Positions 34,795 to 43,970 of a stretch of DNA of 64,000 nt are shown piece after piece. The stretch is taken from the NCBI GenBank assembly GCA_964524145.1, contig CAZGCA010000003.1:52962-116961 (forward strand), written 5' to 3'. Source of the stretch: CAZGCA01 sp964524145. GTDB lineage: Bacteria > Hydrogenedentota > CAZGCA01. The notes beneath the pieces were generated by a model. That model worked only from the letters and a program-made list of their open reading frames with translations. It had not been told where the DNA came from and did no database searches. The number at the start of each line of letters is the position of its first letter. The first letter of the stretch is position 1. A program made the translations under genes and the position numbers.

Positions 34795-35784
34795 ATGGAC
34801 AGCGGGATTCTCAAAGACAAGTTTGTCGGAACGTTGATCGGGACAGGCATCGGGGACGCGTTGGGCGCGCCGTTCGAAGGCTCGGGCCCGAACGCGCTGG
34901 GCCCGCAATCGTGCGATACTATCGATTACCTTCGCCTCAGCGGGTATCCAAAAGGCCAGTATACCGACGACACGCAGTTGACGATAGCAATGGCTCGCGC
35001 CATTGTCAAAGACAGATGCATACGCGGCGATACTGTCGCAGAGGAGATAGCGACGTTTTGGCGTACGGGCGAGATCATAGGTGAGGGGATGGCCTGCGGG
35101 GAAGCGATGCGCCGTTACATCTCGGGTGCCGCGGACTGGGAAACCTGCGGGACCGGACCCGGTCGTGCGGGAAACGGGAGCGCGATGCGTGCCGGCCCGG
35201 TGGGCCTATGGGATTTCGACGATCCCGACCGGATACCGTCCGATTCGAGAACGGCGACAATCATGACGCACACCGACGAACGCGCGATCGCCGGCACCGC
35301 AGCCGTGGCCCGGGCCGTGGCGTACTTTGTTGCAGCAGATTCGTTCGATCCGGTCGGCATGGTGAGCGCGGTGGCGTCGTGCGTTGAGAAAATCCACCCC
35401 GGGTTTGCAGGGCTGCTGCGAAAGCTCCCTGAATGGTTGGACGCGCCGTACGAGACAGCGCATCGAGAGATACGCGATGCCGCCCAGCCCGGAGGAGCCG
35501 GGGGTGCCTGGAGTGGCGGTATTACCCCGTTTGTCATTCCCACTGTGCTTGCAGCTCTGTACTGCTTCCTGAAATCTCCGGCGGACCCGGTCGAATCGAT
35601 AGTCCGCGCGATAAACATGGGCGGCGACACGGACACCGTTGCGGCGATCACGGGAGCGATCGCCGGTTCGCACAACGGTGCCGATGCCTTCCCGGAACGG
35701 CTCATAAAGGGGTTGAAAGACGCGGATTGCATCGCCCAACTTGGCGGGGAACTCTTCGATACGAAGCTGTCCGCCGGAGCTTGA
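34795..35784 (+). CDS. ADP-ribosylglycohydrolase family protein
   Basis: 329 residues from ATG 34795, or 334 from a TTG at 34780 that overlaps the Nudix gene. Family motifs: GTLIGTGIGDALGAPFEG, GQYTDDTQLTIAMARAI (metal-binding TDD), GNGSAMRAGPVGL and NMGGDTDTVAAITGAIAG (metal-binding GGDTDT). It removes ADP-ribose from proteins or small molecules, like DraG and ARH3. The coupled Nudix enzyme would consume the released ADP-ribose. No ADP-ribosyltransferase is in the window. Confidence 0.92.
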   Translation: MDSGILKDKFVGTLIGTGIGDALGAPFEGSGPNALGPQSCDTIDYLRLSGYPKGQYTDDTQLTIAMARAIVKDRCIRGDTVAEEIATFWRTGEIIGEGMACGEAMRRYISGAADWETCGTGPGRAGNGSAMRAGPVGLWDFDDPDRIPSDSRTATIMTHTDERAIAGTAAVARAVAYFVAADSFDPVGMVSAVASCVEKIHPGFAGLLRKLPEWLDAPYETAHREIRDAAQPGGAGGAWSGGITPFVIPTVLAALYCFLKSPADPVESIVRAINMGGDTDTVAAITGAIAGSHNGADAFPERLIKGLKDADCIAQLGGELFDTKLSAGA

Positions 35785-35809
35785 GCAAGCGGTCGAGTTG
35801 TGGTATAAT
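35781..35809 (+). promoter_or_regulatory. Sigma-70 type promoter for rpmE
   Basis: TTGAGC, a 17-base spacer, TATAAT. The -35 overlaps the stop codon of the ADP-ribosylglycohydrolase gene. Confidence 0.8.
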
Positions 35810-35879
35810 TGTTTCGAACCGAGGACATTGGACGGCGAGTATGCTGCGCCGAGAGATTACGTTGCGGAGGTGATCAGGT

Positions 35880-36131
35880 TTGAAGGAAAAAATACACCCA
35901 GAGTACCATGACATCACGGTGGTTTGCGCCTGCGGCAACACCATAGAGACGCGATCCACCAAGAAACAGATGCGTATCGAGATATGCTCGAACTGCCATC
36001 CGTTCTACACGGGCAAGCAGAAGCTTGTGGACACTGCGGGCCGCGTCGAACGGTTTCGAGCGCGATACGCGAAGCTTGACAAAGGCAAGGAGAGCCAGGC
36101 AGAAGCGGATTCCGCAGAAGAATCGCAGTAG
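35880..36131 (+). CDS. rpmE: Ribosomal protein L31 (zinc-binding form)
   Basis: 83 residues. The start is TTG at 35880, set by a nearly perfect Shine-Dalgarno GGAGGTGATC at 35866-35875; no ATG fits the family start MKEKIHPEYHDITVVCACG. The CxC...CSNCHPFYTGKQ cysteines mark the zinc-containing (C+) form, which is replaced by the Cys-free paralog under zinc starvation in some bacteria. The acidic C-terminal tail is longer than usual. Confidence 0.95.
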   Translation: MKEKIHPEYHDITVVCACGNTIETRSTKKQMRIEICSNCHPFYTGKQKLVDTAGRVERFRARYAKLDKGKESQAEADSAEESQ

Positions 36132-36143
36132 CTGCGCACTGGA

Positions 36144-36175
36144 ACGGACGGTTTGAAGCAGGGCCGTCCGTTTTT
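36144..36175 (+). terminator. Intrinsic terminator after rpmE
   Basis: Perfect 8-bp stem ACGGACGG/CCGTCCGT with a 12-base loop, then TTTTT. It lies just before prfA, so prfA expression needs readthrough or its own promoter. Confidence 0.9.
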
Positions 36176-36201
36176 CTATGTCCAGAAAAGAAGGAGCGCG
36201 G

Positions 36202-37284
36202 GTGCCCATGAGTTTGATGCTTGATAAGTTAGACGAGATAGAGGCGGAGTATCAGCATCTCAGTGAACGGATGTGCGATCCCGAGACCGCGTCAAATCCG
36301 TCGAAGTATCGCGAGCTGGCCAGCAAGGCGTCCGAACTCGAGGATATAGTGAGTTGCTACCGCGAGTACAAGAGAGTCCGGCGGGAGTTGGACGAGACCC
36401 GCCAACTGCTGCATGAAGAGAAAGACGCCGAAGTGATCGAGCTTGCCGAGGAAGAACGAGACACCCTCGCGAAGACGCTCGAAGAGGCCGAGCACCGGCT
36501 CAAAGAGCTGCTCGTGCCGCAGGATCCAAACGACAAGAAGAACGTGGTAATGGAGATCAGAGCCGGCACGGGGGGCGAGGAGGCGGCGCTTTTTGCCGGG
36601 GACCTGTTTCGCATGTACCAGAGATACGCCGAATCGAGAGGGTGGGGAATAGACATCACAAACAGCAGCATCACAGGCCTTGGCGGGATCAAAGAGATTG
36701 TGTTTCTCGTTGAGGGCAATGGCGCGTACAGCCAGCTCAAGTTCGAGAGCGGCGCGCACCGCGTCCAGCGCGTGCCCGCGACGGAGGCGAGCGGCAGGAT
36801 ACACACGTCGGCGGTCACGGTGGCGGTATTGCCGGAAGCTGAGGAGGTCGACCTCCGGATCGATCCGAAGGACGTGCGGTTCGATGTGTACCGGTCATCA
36901 GGACCCGGTGGACAGAGCGTCAACACGACCGATTCCGCCGTCCGGCTCACTCACATCCCGACCGGCATAGTCGTGACGTGCCAGGACGAGAAATCGCAGC
37001 ACAAGAACCGGGCGAAAGCGTTCCGGGTTCTTCGCTCCAGGATACTCGACGCGCGCCGTGAAGAGCAGGCCAAAGAGATATCCGAGAAGCGGCGCAACCA
37101 AGTAGGCTCAGGAGACCGAAGCGAACGCATCCGGACGTACAACTTCCCGCAGAACCGCGTGACCGACCACAGGATAGGTCTGACACTGCGCAGGCTCGAC
37201 TCGATACTTGACGGCGATATTCAGGAACTCATCGACAACCTCGTAGCTGCCAGCCGTGAGGCCGGTGTCAAGACGTCTGCATGA
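36202..37284 (+). CDS. prfA: Peptide chain release factor 1
   Basis: 360 residues from GTG 36202, five bases after AAGGAG; ATG at 36208 or 36178 are alternatives. The GGQ peptidyl-tRNA hydrolysis motif is in SSGPGGQSVNTTDSAVRLTHIPTG. The codon-recognition region VPATEASGRIHTSAVTVAVLPE carries the PxT-type motif (PAT) of RF1, which reads UAA/UAG. The order rpmE-prfA is common in bacteria. Confidence 0.95.
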   Translation: MPMSLMLDKLDEIEAEYQHLSERMCDPETASNPSKYRELASKASELEDIVSCYREYKRVRRELDETRQLLHEEKDAEVIELAEEERDTLAKTLEEAEHRLKELLVPQDPNDKKNVVMEIRAGTGGEEAALFAGDLFRMYQRYAESRGWGIDITNSSITGLGGIKEIVFLVEGNGAYSQLKFESGAHRVQRVPATEASGRIHTSAVTVAVLPEAEEVDLRIDPKDVRFDVYRSSGPGGQSVNTTDSAVRLTHIPTGIVVTCQDEKSQHKNRAKAFRVLRSRILDARREEQAKEISEKRRNQVGSGDRSERIRTYNFPQNRVTDHRIGLTLRRLDSILDGDIQELIDNLVAASREAGVKTSA

Positions 37285-37335
37285 GAGGCGACACTCGATA
37301 ACGTGCAGGCCCTGAAACCGTTATTGCCCACCTGA

Positions 37336-39483
37336 TCAGCGCTTCTCGAATCGTACTACAGGCACTCCGCCGGCAATGCTGACAAACTTGACGGGCATCA
37401 CCGAAAGCACGTCGTTGCTGCGCTCGCCTTCGACGTTCGCTTTTATCCACTCTTTATCCGTGCCAAGCTTTACCCTGCGGGTTGATTGTCCATTTGGCGT
37501 CAGCGGCTCTATCAGTGCGGCGAACGCAGCCTTTCGGCCAGAAACACGGAGCATGATGGCTGGCACGACTTCCTGGGGCGGGTTGCCGAGACCATCGGCA
37601 CAGATCGCCTCGACGTTGCGGTCCGCGCAAAACGTCATCTTCAGCATGCCGTTCTCCGAAATCCATCGCGCAGTGAACGGCGTCCTGGGATGACCCTTCC
37701 GAACACTCGAGAAATGCGAGTAACCAGGCACCGACTCCGGCCATCCCTCAGCAGGTTCGAGGTCGAACTCCGGTTCGAACTTCCCCCTCACGTGGTACAC
37801 AAGGTCGTAAGTGTGTTCGTCTTCGCTGTTAACAACAACGAGGTCGAGCACGTAGTCGTCTGTCAACGCAACGGTTCTGTCGAGCACGACTCCCGGGTAC
37901 GCTTCCGTGGACGAAGCGCGGACGATATGAGCCGCGTCGCCTGTCTGGAACGCCAGCAGCGTTCCCTCACAGGCAGCCTGGCTTTTCTCGTCGACAACGA
38001 CGGTGTTGTGCGATACCGTTTGCTTGTACCAGGTTTGGTGCGCGGGTACGCTGTACGCCAGCCGGCCCGGGTCGGGCACCAGCTCGTCACCGAGCGCGAA
38101 CACCATCAAGTTCAGCTTGTCGGGATGTCCGTGACCGCCGCCGTGGGGGCCGTAATCGAGCATCACCGTCACAGGCGGGTCGGTCCAGGAGCGGAGCGCA
38201 GCGAGGCCGGTGGCTTCGAGATTCGCGCTCGGCAACCGGGGTAGAGACGCGGCCGGTATCGATTCAGCGCCGTACAGCAACGCGTTGACCGTATCGCGCC
38301 CGCTGATCGGTGCGGCATAGCGTGCGTCCCCGTACCTGGCAAATGCCAGTTCGTACGAGGCTCGCGCCTCGTGGATCGAACGCCGGTCGCTATCGTTTAT
38401 CGCCGGATACGTCAAATCGGGATAGAGCTGTGCCAGCGGACCATCGAACATCTTGCGCACGGTTTCGAGCCGGTAGAGGTCGACACCCGCATGCCGCGCC
38501 GCCTCAAGCACGTACGCGTGCGCGGACAACGCGTAGAAATGGTACGCAACCGCGCCCTCGTACCACATGCCGTCGTCGAGCACCGATTCGTCCATCTGGA
38601 ACAGAAACCCGTGGTCGCCGTTTATAGCCGCGTCGAGTAGCGACGTGTCGCGCAACGCCACCGCGACAACGGCTATCGCTCCGTTATGCCAGGACTGCCA
38701 GTTCGATTTGCCTGCACGGTTGCGACGGATCGTCTCGACCGAAGCCCTGAAGAACTTCTCCTCGATGCTCTCTCTGTCGGACGCGGTGAAGCAGTTCGAA
38801 CCGCGCACGAGGTCGTACCCGGTCGCGGCCTTGATGATGGTCACCGCTTCGTCGAGGGTTTGTGCGAAGATCCGGCCGGCGCTCTTCGAGACCTGGCCGC
38901 GAGTGTTATGCAGCTCGTACCCGGCGTACTTTTCCGCATAAGCCAGCAGCAGCGCGCGAACGCGTTCGGCATACTTCTCCTCGCCCGTAAACGCGTACGC
39001 CATCCCGAGCGTCGAGATTGCGTCGAGGTTCCGTCTGTGCCGAAAGCTGATGACAACGTCGTCGTAGGGCCAGCCGGTAAACACCCGCCCGTCTATCGGA
39101 CACTCGTGCTCGGTCGGGCTGACCGTCTTGAGCCGTGCACCGTGGTCCGGGCACGAGTAGTAGTGGGTCCACTGGCCTCCTTTGTCGGGAACGTCTATCT
39201 CCGTGGCGAGCAGTTTCTCCCCGCGCGCGATGATACCGTCCAGGAAGCTCTTCGCCCAGTCGTGTTCGGCAGCCTTGCGTTTCGCGGCCGCGATCTCCTC
39301 GACCGACAATATGATCGGCCGGGACGAACGCGGCAGTTCGGGTATCTCCGCCTTCTTGGGCACTTCACCAGCCATTGCGCTGCAGGCGACCGTCATGCCG
39401 CCCATAATCGAGATCAGCACCAGCAAGGTCACGCTTGTTAACCCGAGGGATCCCGGGCGGTGGACACTGTCCTGCATCGTCAT
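37336..39483 (-). CDS. Exported alginate-lyase/heparinase II-III family polysaccharide lyase
   Basis: 715 residues with GGAGGTGG before the ATG. The N-terminal signal ends near MTVACSAMAGE (lipoprotein-like or Sec-cleaved). A long alpha/alpha toroid (about 60-380) of the alginate-lyase type contains GKSNWQSWHNGAIAVVAVAL and DGMWYEGAVAYHFYALSAH, with the conserved Asn/His/Tyr candidates. The C-terminal heparinase II/III beta-sheet domain has YGPHGGGHGHPDKLNLMVF and YKQTVSHNTVVVDE. It should beta-eliminate uronic-acid-containing glycans; alginate, heparin-like or other substrate is unresolved. The product may feed the island of carbohydrate genes to 45 kb. Confidence 0.85.
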   Translation of the reverse strand: MTMQDSVHRPGSLGLTSVTLLVLISIMGGMTVACSAMAGEVPKKAEIPELPRSSRPIILSVEEIAAAKRKAAEHDWAKSFLDGIIARGEKLLATEIDVPDKGGQWTHYYSCPDHGARLKTVSPTEHECPIDGRVFTGWPYDDVVISFRHRRNLDAISTLGMAYAFTGEEKYAERVRALLLAYAEKYAGYELHNTRGQVSKSAGRIFAQTLDEAVTIIKAATGYDLVRGSNCFTASDRESIEEKFFRASVETIRRNRAGKSNWQSWHNGAIAVVAVALRDTSLLDAAINGDHGFLFQMDESVLDDGMWYEGAVAYHFYALSAHAYVLEAARHAGVDLYRLETVRKMFDGPLAQLYPDLTYPAINDSDRRSIHEARASYELAFARYGDARYAAPISGRDTVNALLYGAESIPAASLPRLPSANLEATGLAALRSWTDPPVTVMLDYGPHGGGHGHPDKLNLMVFALGDELVPDPGRLAYSVPAHQTWYKQTVSHNTVVVDEKSQAACEGTLLAFQTGDAAHIVRASSTEAYPGVVLDRTVALTDDYVLDLVVVNSEDEHTYDLVYHVRGKFEPEFDLEPAEGWPESVPGYSHFSSVRKGHPRTPFTARWISENGMLKMTFCADRNVEAICADGLGNPPQEVVPAIMLRVSGRKAAFAALIEPLTPNGQSTRRVKLGTDKEWIKANVEGERSNDVLSVMPVKFVSIAGGVPVVRFEKR

Positions 39484-39636
39484 ATCCCACCTCCGTTTGA
39501 TACCGAATCACGCGGACTCTCGGACTTCTGCTCGTGTTGCGTGCTCTCACAGCTGCATTCTTGCGCCAGCACGCACCTTCTGTCAAGGGTTACTGATCCG
39601 GACACTGTTGCGCGTGCGCCCGGAGGCTGGTGCGAT

Positions 39637-41355
39637 TCACTTCTTGCGTTTGAGGATCTCTTGCGCCAGGCGGTCGCGGAGTTGGGGTAGACGGTACGGG
39701 TTCTGGCCCCATGTTCCCCATGTGGGGACCGCGGACCGGATGACCTGTTCGACGATATCCGTGCCGCCGAGCTTTTCGAGGATGGCGAAATACTCGTAGT
39801 CTTCCATGCCGTCGCGCAGGTTCTTGAGTCTGATGGAGGCGACCGGGCCGTCGATGCCTGCGTCGGTGCCGGGGTAGAAGAGTGCGCCGTCCCCGTTCCA
39901 TCGTACCCTGAACCCCGGATCGTCCCAGGGGTTGCGGTCAGGGCTCATCCAGTAGACGGTCGACCAGTAGAGCAGGCCGGTGATCCCGTACCGCCGGTTG
40001 AGCCAGGGCGCTATCCGGTAGCTCGTGACGGGGAAATCAATCTGCCAGAACGGCGGGTTGTCGTTCTTGACCTCTTCATACTCCGGATGGTACCGCGGGG
40101 CTGTCTGGACCAGTGCCGAGTAGCTCCATACCTCGTCTCCCTGAGCGATTACGCGTTTGACGCTCGGCTCGTGGACGAACCCGAACAGCGGGCACCAGAT
40201 ATCAATAGCGTCGTCCAACGTGCCCCAGTCCCGGTTCTGGGTGTAGGGTTGCTCGACCACCAGCCGCCGGAGCCGGGGGTCGGCTTCGCGTACCAACGCG
40301 CCGAGCTGCCGCACGCGTTCGTACGCGGCTGCGTCGTTCGGCTCGTCCAGCATGTACAGGTACGCCCTGTCGGCCCAACCTTTCCGGTCGAGGTACGCGT
40401 ACCACGACCGGTAGAACCGGAGGGCTTTCTCGCGGTCGGCGCCGCGCACATCGCGAAACGGCGCGCGCGGGACATCGACATTCGTCACATGGTACCGTTG
40501 AACGAACTCGGAGAGCCGCCGGTCGGTTTCGTCGTCGAACAACGCCGTGCCGTCCTCCGCGACCTTTGGGCGCAGACGCGCGGGAAGCGGCGGATTGATG
40601 CGGTGCGCGGCCATCATCTCGATGTAGCGGTCCTCGAGCAGATGGTACTCCTCCGAGTTCGTATCGAGGTTATGGTAGCGGGCAACATACCCGAACCCGC
40701 CCAAATGGTTCTCGTGGGTCGGCCCGTCGGGCAGATCGAAATCCCAGACGGTCACCCGGACAGGGAACTCCGCCGAACGCGTACCTCTCGCCCGGACTTT
40801 GAACGTGCCGGTGTACGTTCCCGCCGGAGTGCCTTCGGGCACGTGAACGTCCACCCAAACCGGCTGGTGCCTGTCCTGCCACAGGTCGAACCCGGACGCG
40901 CCGAACCGTGCGCCGTCCAGTTTCTTGCCGTCCCACCGGCCTTCCCGGACCGGTTCGCCCGTGTACGGGTTCGTGAACGGGACGAGCGGGTCGGGTATCC
41001 ATCCCGGCGGACATGTCGCCCTCGGGGCCGAATGTCTGATCGGGACGTAGATCTCGCGATACAGCGCGACGGCCCCGGAAGGAAGCTCCGTGCCGGTTTC
41101 GTTTCGAAGCGGCGAGATCGTCGCGTCAACTCCTTGCAGGTTTCCGTCCGCGGCGGTCACGACAACCTGGAACGACTCGTATTCGTTTCGAGCACATGCG
41201 ATCTCGACCGAGTCGGCACCCTGAACGGGCCCTTCTTGCCTTACGCGCACCGTGCCCGGAACCGCCGTGAGCTGAATCGTTCCCTGAGCGATTGCTGCGC
41301 TCACGCACAACACCACCCCAACAGCCGCTACCGTCGCAGAGATCAGACGTTTCAT
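39637..41355 (-). CDS. Exported DUF4091 family protein (glycoside-hydrolase-like TIM barrel)
   Basis: 572 residues from ATG 41355 (AAAGGGGG upstream), with signal peptide MKRLISATVAAVGVVLCVSAAIAQ. A beta-sandwich N-terminal region (about 25-190; NEYESFQVVV, VWVDVHVPEGTPAGTYTGTFKV) precedes a barrel with YLYMLDEPND, where the Asp-Glu pair is a candidate catalytic region, and LLYWSTVYW. The C-terminal DUF4091 signature is GDGALFYPGTDAGIDGPVASIRLKNLRDGMEDYEYF. It is presumed to cleave a glycosidic bond; substrate unknown. Same direction as the lyase gene downstream. Confidence 0.85.
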   Translation of the reverse strand: MKRLISATVAAVGVVLCVSAAIAQGTIQLTAVPGTVRVRQEGPVQGADSVEIACARNEYESFQVVVTAADGNLQGVDATISPLRNETGTELPSGAVALYREIYVPIRHSAPRATCPPGWIPDPLVPFTNPYTGEPVREGRWDGKKLDGARFGASGFDLWQDRHQPVWVDVHVPEGTPAGTYTGTFKVRARGTRSAEFPVRVTVWDFDLPDGPTHENHLGGFGYVARYHNLDTNSEEYHLLEDRYIEMMAAHRINPPLPARLRPKVAEDGTALFDDETDRRLSEFVQRYHVTNVDVPRAPFRDVRGADREKALRFYRSWYAYLDRKGWADRAYLYMLDEPNDAAAYERVRQLGALVREADPRLRRLVVEQPYTQNRDWGTLDDAIDIWCPLFGFVHEPSVKRVIAQGDEVWSYSALVQTAPRYHPEYEEVKNDNPPFWQIDFPVTSYRIAPWLNRRYGITGLLYWSTVYWMSPDRNPWDDPGFRVRWNGDGALFYPGTDAGIDGPVASIRLKNLRDGMEDYEYFAILEKLGGTDIVEQVIRSAVPTWGTWGQNPYRLPQLRDRLAQEILKRKK

Positions 41356-41597
41356 ATCGAAGCCCCCTTTCCGGCCAAAGATCATACCGTCCTGTACGCA
41401 ATCGTAGACCATCTTCTGTTTCGGGTCAAGCCGCGGGTATTTGGTCCGGCCAAATCGCCAAAATGGAAATCGGGATCTGTTTCGTGTAGGATCGATTTCG
41501 GCATAATGGCGTTAAGACTAGAACGCGGCATAAGGGACGTTTAGCCACCGAACGGGTGCGACGGAAGAACGAACCACCCGGTTAGGAGGAGGCAAGA

Positions 41598-42665
41598 ATG
41601 AACTCGCGCGAACGGTACGTCGCAACCACACACTACCAACCCAGAGACCAACTCTATCAATGGGAGATGGGACCGTACGGGGAGACCATCCGGCGATGGC
41701 ACGGTGAAGGGTTGCCTACCGACACCGACTGGGCATACTGGAGCGGGTACGACCGGTTCGAAGTCGCGCCGGTGAACGTCGGTCTCTGCCCGGCGTTCGA
41801 GTATGAGAAGATTAGTGAAGGAGATGGGTATGAGATCTATCGAGACACCGACGGCGTCATAAAGAAGAAGCTCAAAGACGTGCCGCCTCCCGGCATGCCG
41901 CAGTATCTCGAGTACCCTCTCAAGGGAAAGGAAGAATGGCCGAAGTTCAGAACCCGTCTCAACCCGGACAGTCCCGCACGGTTTCCCGTCCACTGGGAGA
42001 GCATGAAGAACCAGCACGCGCATCGCGATTACCCGCTCGGAATCCACACCGGCAGCCTGTACGGGTGGCTCAGAAACTGGATGGGCGTCGAGGGGATCAG
42101 TCTGGCAGTCTACGACGATCCCGGGTTCGTCGAGCGGGCCGCGACCGAGATGGCCGACTGCACGCTCGGCGTTCTCGAGAAAGCGCTCGACGGCGTGGAG
42201 TACGATTTCACGTTGTTCTGGGAAGACATGGCGTACAAGACCTCGTCGCTGATCAGCCCGGAACATTATCGCAAGCTGTTCCTGCCGCAGTACCGCCGGA
42301 TAACCGACTGGCTCCACCGCGCCGGCATCGACGTGCTGATGCTCGACAGCGACGGCAACGTCGAGGAACTCATCCCGTGCTGGCTCGACGTCGGCATAAA
42401 CTACATCTACCCGATGGAAGTTGCCGCCGGAATGGACGTCGTCGCGCTGCGTAAGAAGTTCGGGAAAGACCTGCTTATCGGCGGCGGGATGGACAAACGC
42501 GTCATGGCAGGCGACAAGACAGCGATCAAGAAGATGGTCGAAGACAAGATCCCGCTCATGCAGGAAGGCGGCTACGTTCCCGGCTGCGACCACGCTATCA
42601 CGCCCGACATATCATGGGACAACTACCACTACTACAGGGAGCTCCTGCTGAGCGTTACGGTGTAG
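41598..42665 (+). CDS. Uroporphyrinogen-decarboxylase-fold methyltransferase-like protein
   Basis: 355 residues with AGGAGG before the ATG. URO-D superfamily features: FTLFWEDMAYKTSSLISPEHYRKLFLPQYRRI, DVLMLDSDGNVEELIPCWLDVGINYIYPMEVAAGMDVVALRKKFG and LLIGGGMDKR. Members like MtaA/CmuA transfer methyl groups from corrinoids, while true HemE decarboxylates uroporphyrinogen. The LFWEDMAYK pattern is that of the large URO-D-like set found in carbohydrate gene islands of planctomycete-type genomes, where demethylation of methylated sugars or phenolics has been proposed. No corrinoid protein is adjacent. Confidence 0.82.
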   Translation: MNSRERYVATTHYQPRDQLYQWEMGPYGETIRRWHGEGLPTDTDWAYWSGYDRFEVAPVNVGLCPAFEYEKISEGDGYEIYRDTDGVIKKKLKDVPPPGMPQYLEYPLKGKEEWPKFRTRLNPDSPARFPVHWESMKNQHAHRDYPLGIHTGSLYGWLRNWMGVEGISLAVYDDPGFVERAATEMADCTLGVLEKALDGVEYDFTLFWEDMAYKTSSLISPEHYRKLFLPQYRRITDWLHRAGIDVLMLDSDGNVEELIPCWLDVGINYIYPMEVAAGMDVVALRKKFGKDLLIGGGMDKRVMAGDKTAIKKMVEDKIPLMQEGGYVPGCDHAITPDISWDNYHYYRELLLSVTV

Positions 42666-42789
42666 CGAGGGTTTCAAGCTCCAACGGTTGACAGCGCTGC
42701 GGCGAAGGACTAGAATTGGTTCGTTGCAGTATGACGTGTCGTTGGTGAAGGTGCGATAAGTACCGGGATGTACGAGTAAGGAGGCCGAG

Positions 42790-43959
42790 ATGCGAACTTC
42801 TTGTGTTCTGACAATAGCGGCTGTAATCGCGTTCGGGGCGTGGGCGCAGAGTGCGGAAGACGTGCCGTGGACGCCGCTCTTCGACGGAACGACGCTCGAC
42901 GGCTGGCACGAGGTGCTCGGCGGGAAGTGGTCCGTTGAGGACGGGTGTATTGTCGGCGAGACGGGCGACGGCCGGTACGGGTGGCTTGCAACAAACCGGC
43001 GGTACTTCGACTTCATTCTCGAACTGGACTTCAAGACGGAAGCGCCCGGGAACTCGGGAGTGCAGTTCCGCTCCCACGTTATCAAGGAGGGCCGGAAGCT
43101 GGATAAGGACCGCATGCGCGGGTACCAGGCCGAGGTGAGCCCCAAGATCGGCGACAGCACAGGGAGTGTCTACGGCGAGGCGACCGACCGCGGATGGATT
43201 GCGAAGCTGCCGAGCGAACTCGAGACGCTGTTGAAAGAAGGCGAATGGAACCATTACCAAATCAGCATGATCGGCGACCATTGCGTGCTGCACCTCAACG
43301 GGACGAAGACGGTCGACTTCCACGATTCGGCGGCTATCGGCGGGATAATAGCGCTCCAGGTACACAGCGGGCGCACGCCGGTGAAGGTGCGGTGGAAGAA
43401 CATTCGCGTCAAAGACCTCGGGTACGGTCCCGGCTGGAAACCGCTTTTCAACGGGAACGACCTCACCGGCTGGCACCAGACCGGGAAAGAGAAATGGTCG
43501 GTCGAGAACGGCGCGATAGTCGGCGAGACCGTCACGAAGGAGTACGGCTACCTCGCGACCGACGCATCGCATCGCGACTTCACCGTGCGGCTCAAGTACA
43601 AGTCCGAGCAAACCGGCAACAGCGGCCTGTTCTTCCACTCGAGCTTCGAGCCGGGCGGCGTGCTGATCCAGTCCGAGATAGCGCCGGACAACCCCGCGGT
43701 CGATGGTCTCATCTACGGCGACGGCAGAGGATGGATAAGCGACCCGAAGAAAGACGCCGTCCCGGGACTGGCAACAGCTGGCGAATGGAACGATATGCAG
43801 GTCACCTGCGTTGGCAACCGCATCACCACCTACGTCAACGGCTACCGGACGGTCGATTTCGTCGACGAAAAAGCAACCCATTCCGATGGCGCCATCGCGC
43901 TCCAGCTTCACAGCGGCGGCGGCGGCAAAATGCGGTTCAAGGACATCTACATCAAGTAG
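42790..43959 (+). CDS. Exported protein with two tandem DUF1080 (3-keto-disaccharide hydrolase-like) domains
   Basis: 389 residues with signal peptide MRTSCVLTIAAVIAFGAWAQS. Two concanavalin-like DUF1080 domains: about 25-205 (WTPLFDGTTLDGWHEV...NSGVQFRSHV...VHSGRTPVKVRWKNI) and 212-389 (WKPLFNGNDLTGWHQT...NSGLFFHSSF...LHSGGGGKMRFKDIYI). Some members hydrolyse 3-keto-glucosides. The two halves are clearly homologous but diverged, so the duplication is old. It is followed after 11 bases by the beta-propeller gene. Confidence 0.88.
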   Translation: MRTSCVLTIAAVIAFGAWAQSAEDVPWTPLFDGTTLDGWHEVLGGKWSVEDGCIVGETGDGRYGWLATNRRYFDFILELDFKTEAPGNSGVQFRSHVIKEGRKLDKDRMRGYQAEVSPKIGDSTGSVYGEATDRGWIAKLPSELETLLKEGEWNHYQISMIGDHCVLHLNGTKTVDFHDSAAIGGIIALQVHSGRTPVKVRWKNIRVKDLGYGPGWKPLFNGNDLTGWHQTGKEKWSVENGAIVGETVTKEYGYLATDASHRDFTVRLKYKSEQTGNSGLFFHSSFEPGGVLIQSEIAPDNPAVDGLIYGDGRGWISDPKKDAVPGLATAGEWNDMQVTCVGNRITTYVNGYRTVDFVDEKATHSDGAIALQLHSGGGGKMRFKDIYIK

Positions 43960-43970
43960 GTGCGGACCGC

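Noticed and set aside
40087..41544. 485-residue open frame antisense to the DUF4091 gene
   Set aside because: Arg/Val/Pro-rich shadow frame of a high-GC gene with clear signal peptide and domains on the other strand.
42655..43911. 418-residue open frame antisense to the DUF1080 gene
   Set aside because: Shadow of two recognisable DUF1080 domains; no family features.
43194..43970. Upstream extension of the beta-propeller gene
   Set aside because: It overlaps the DUF1080 gene entirely; the ATG at 43971 matches the fold start and follows the DUF1080 stop.
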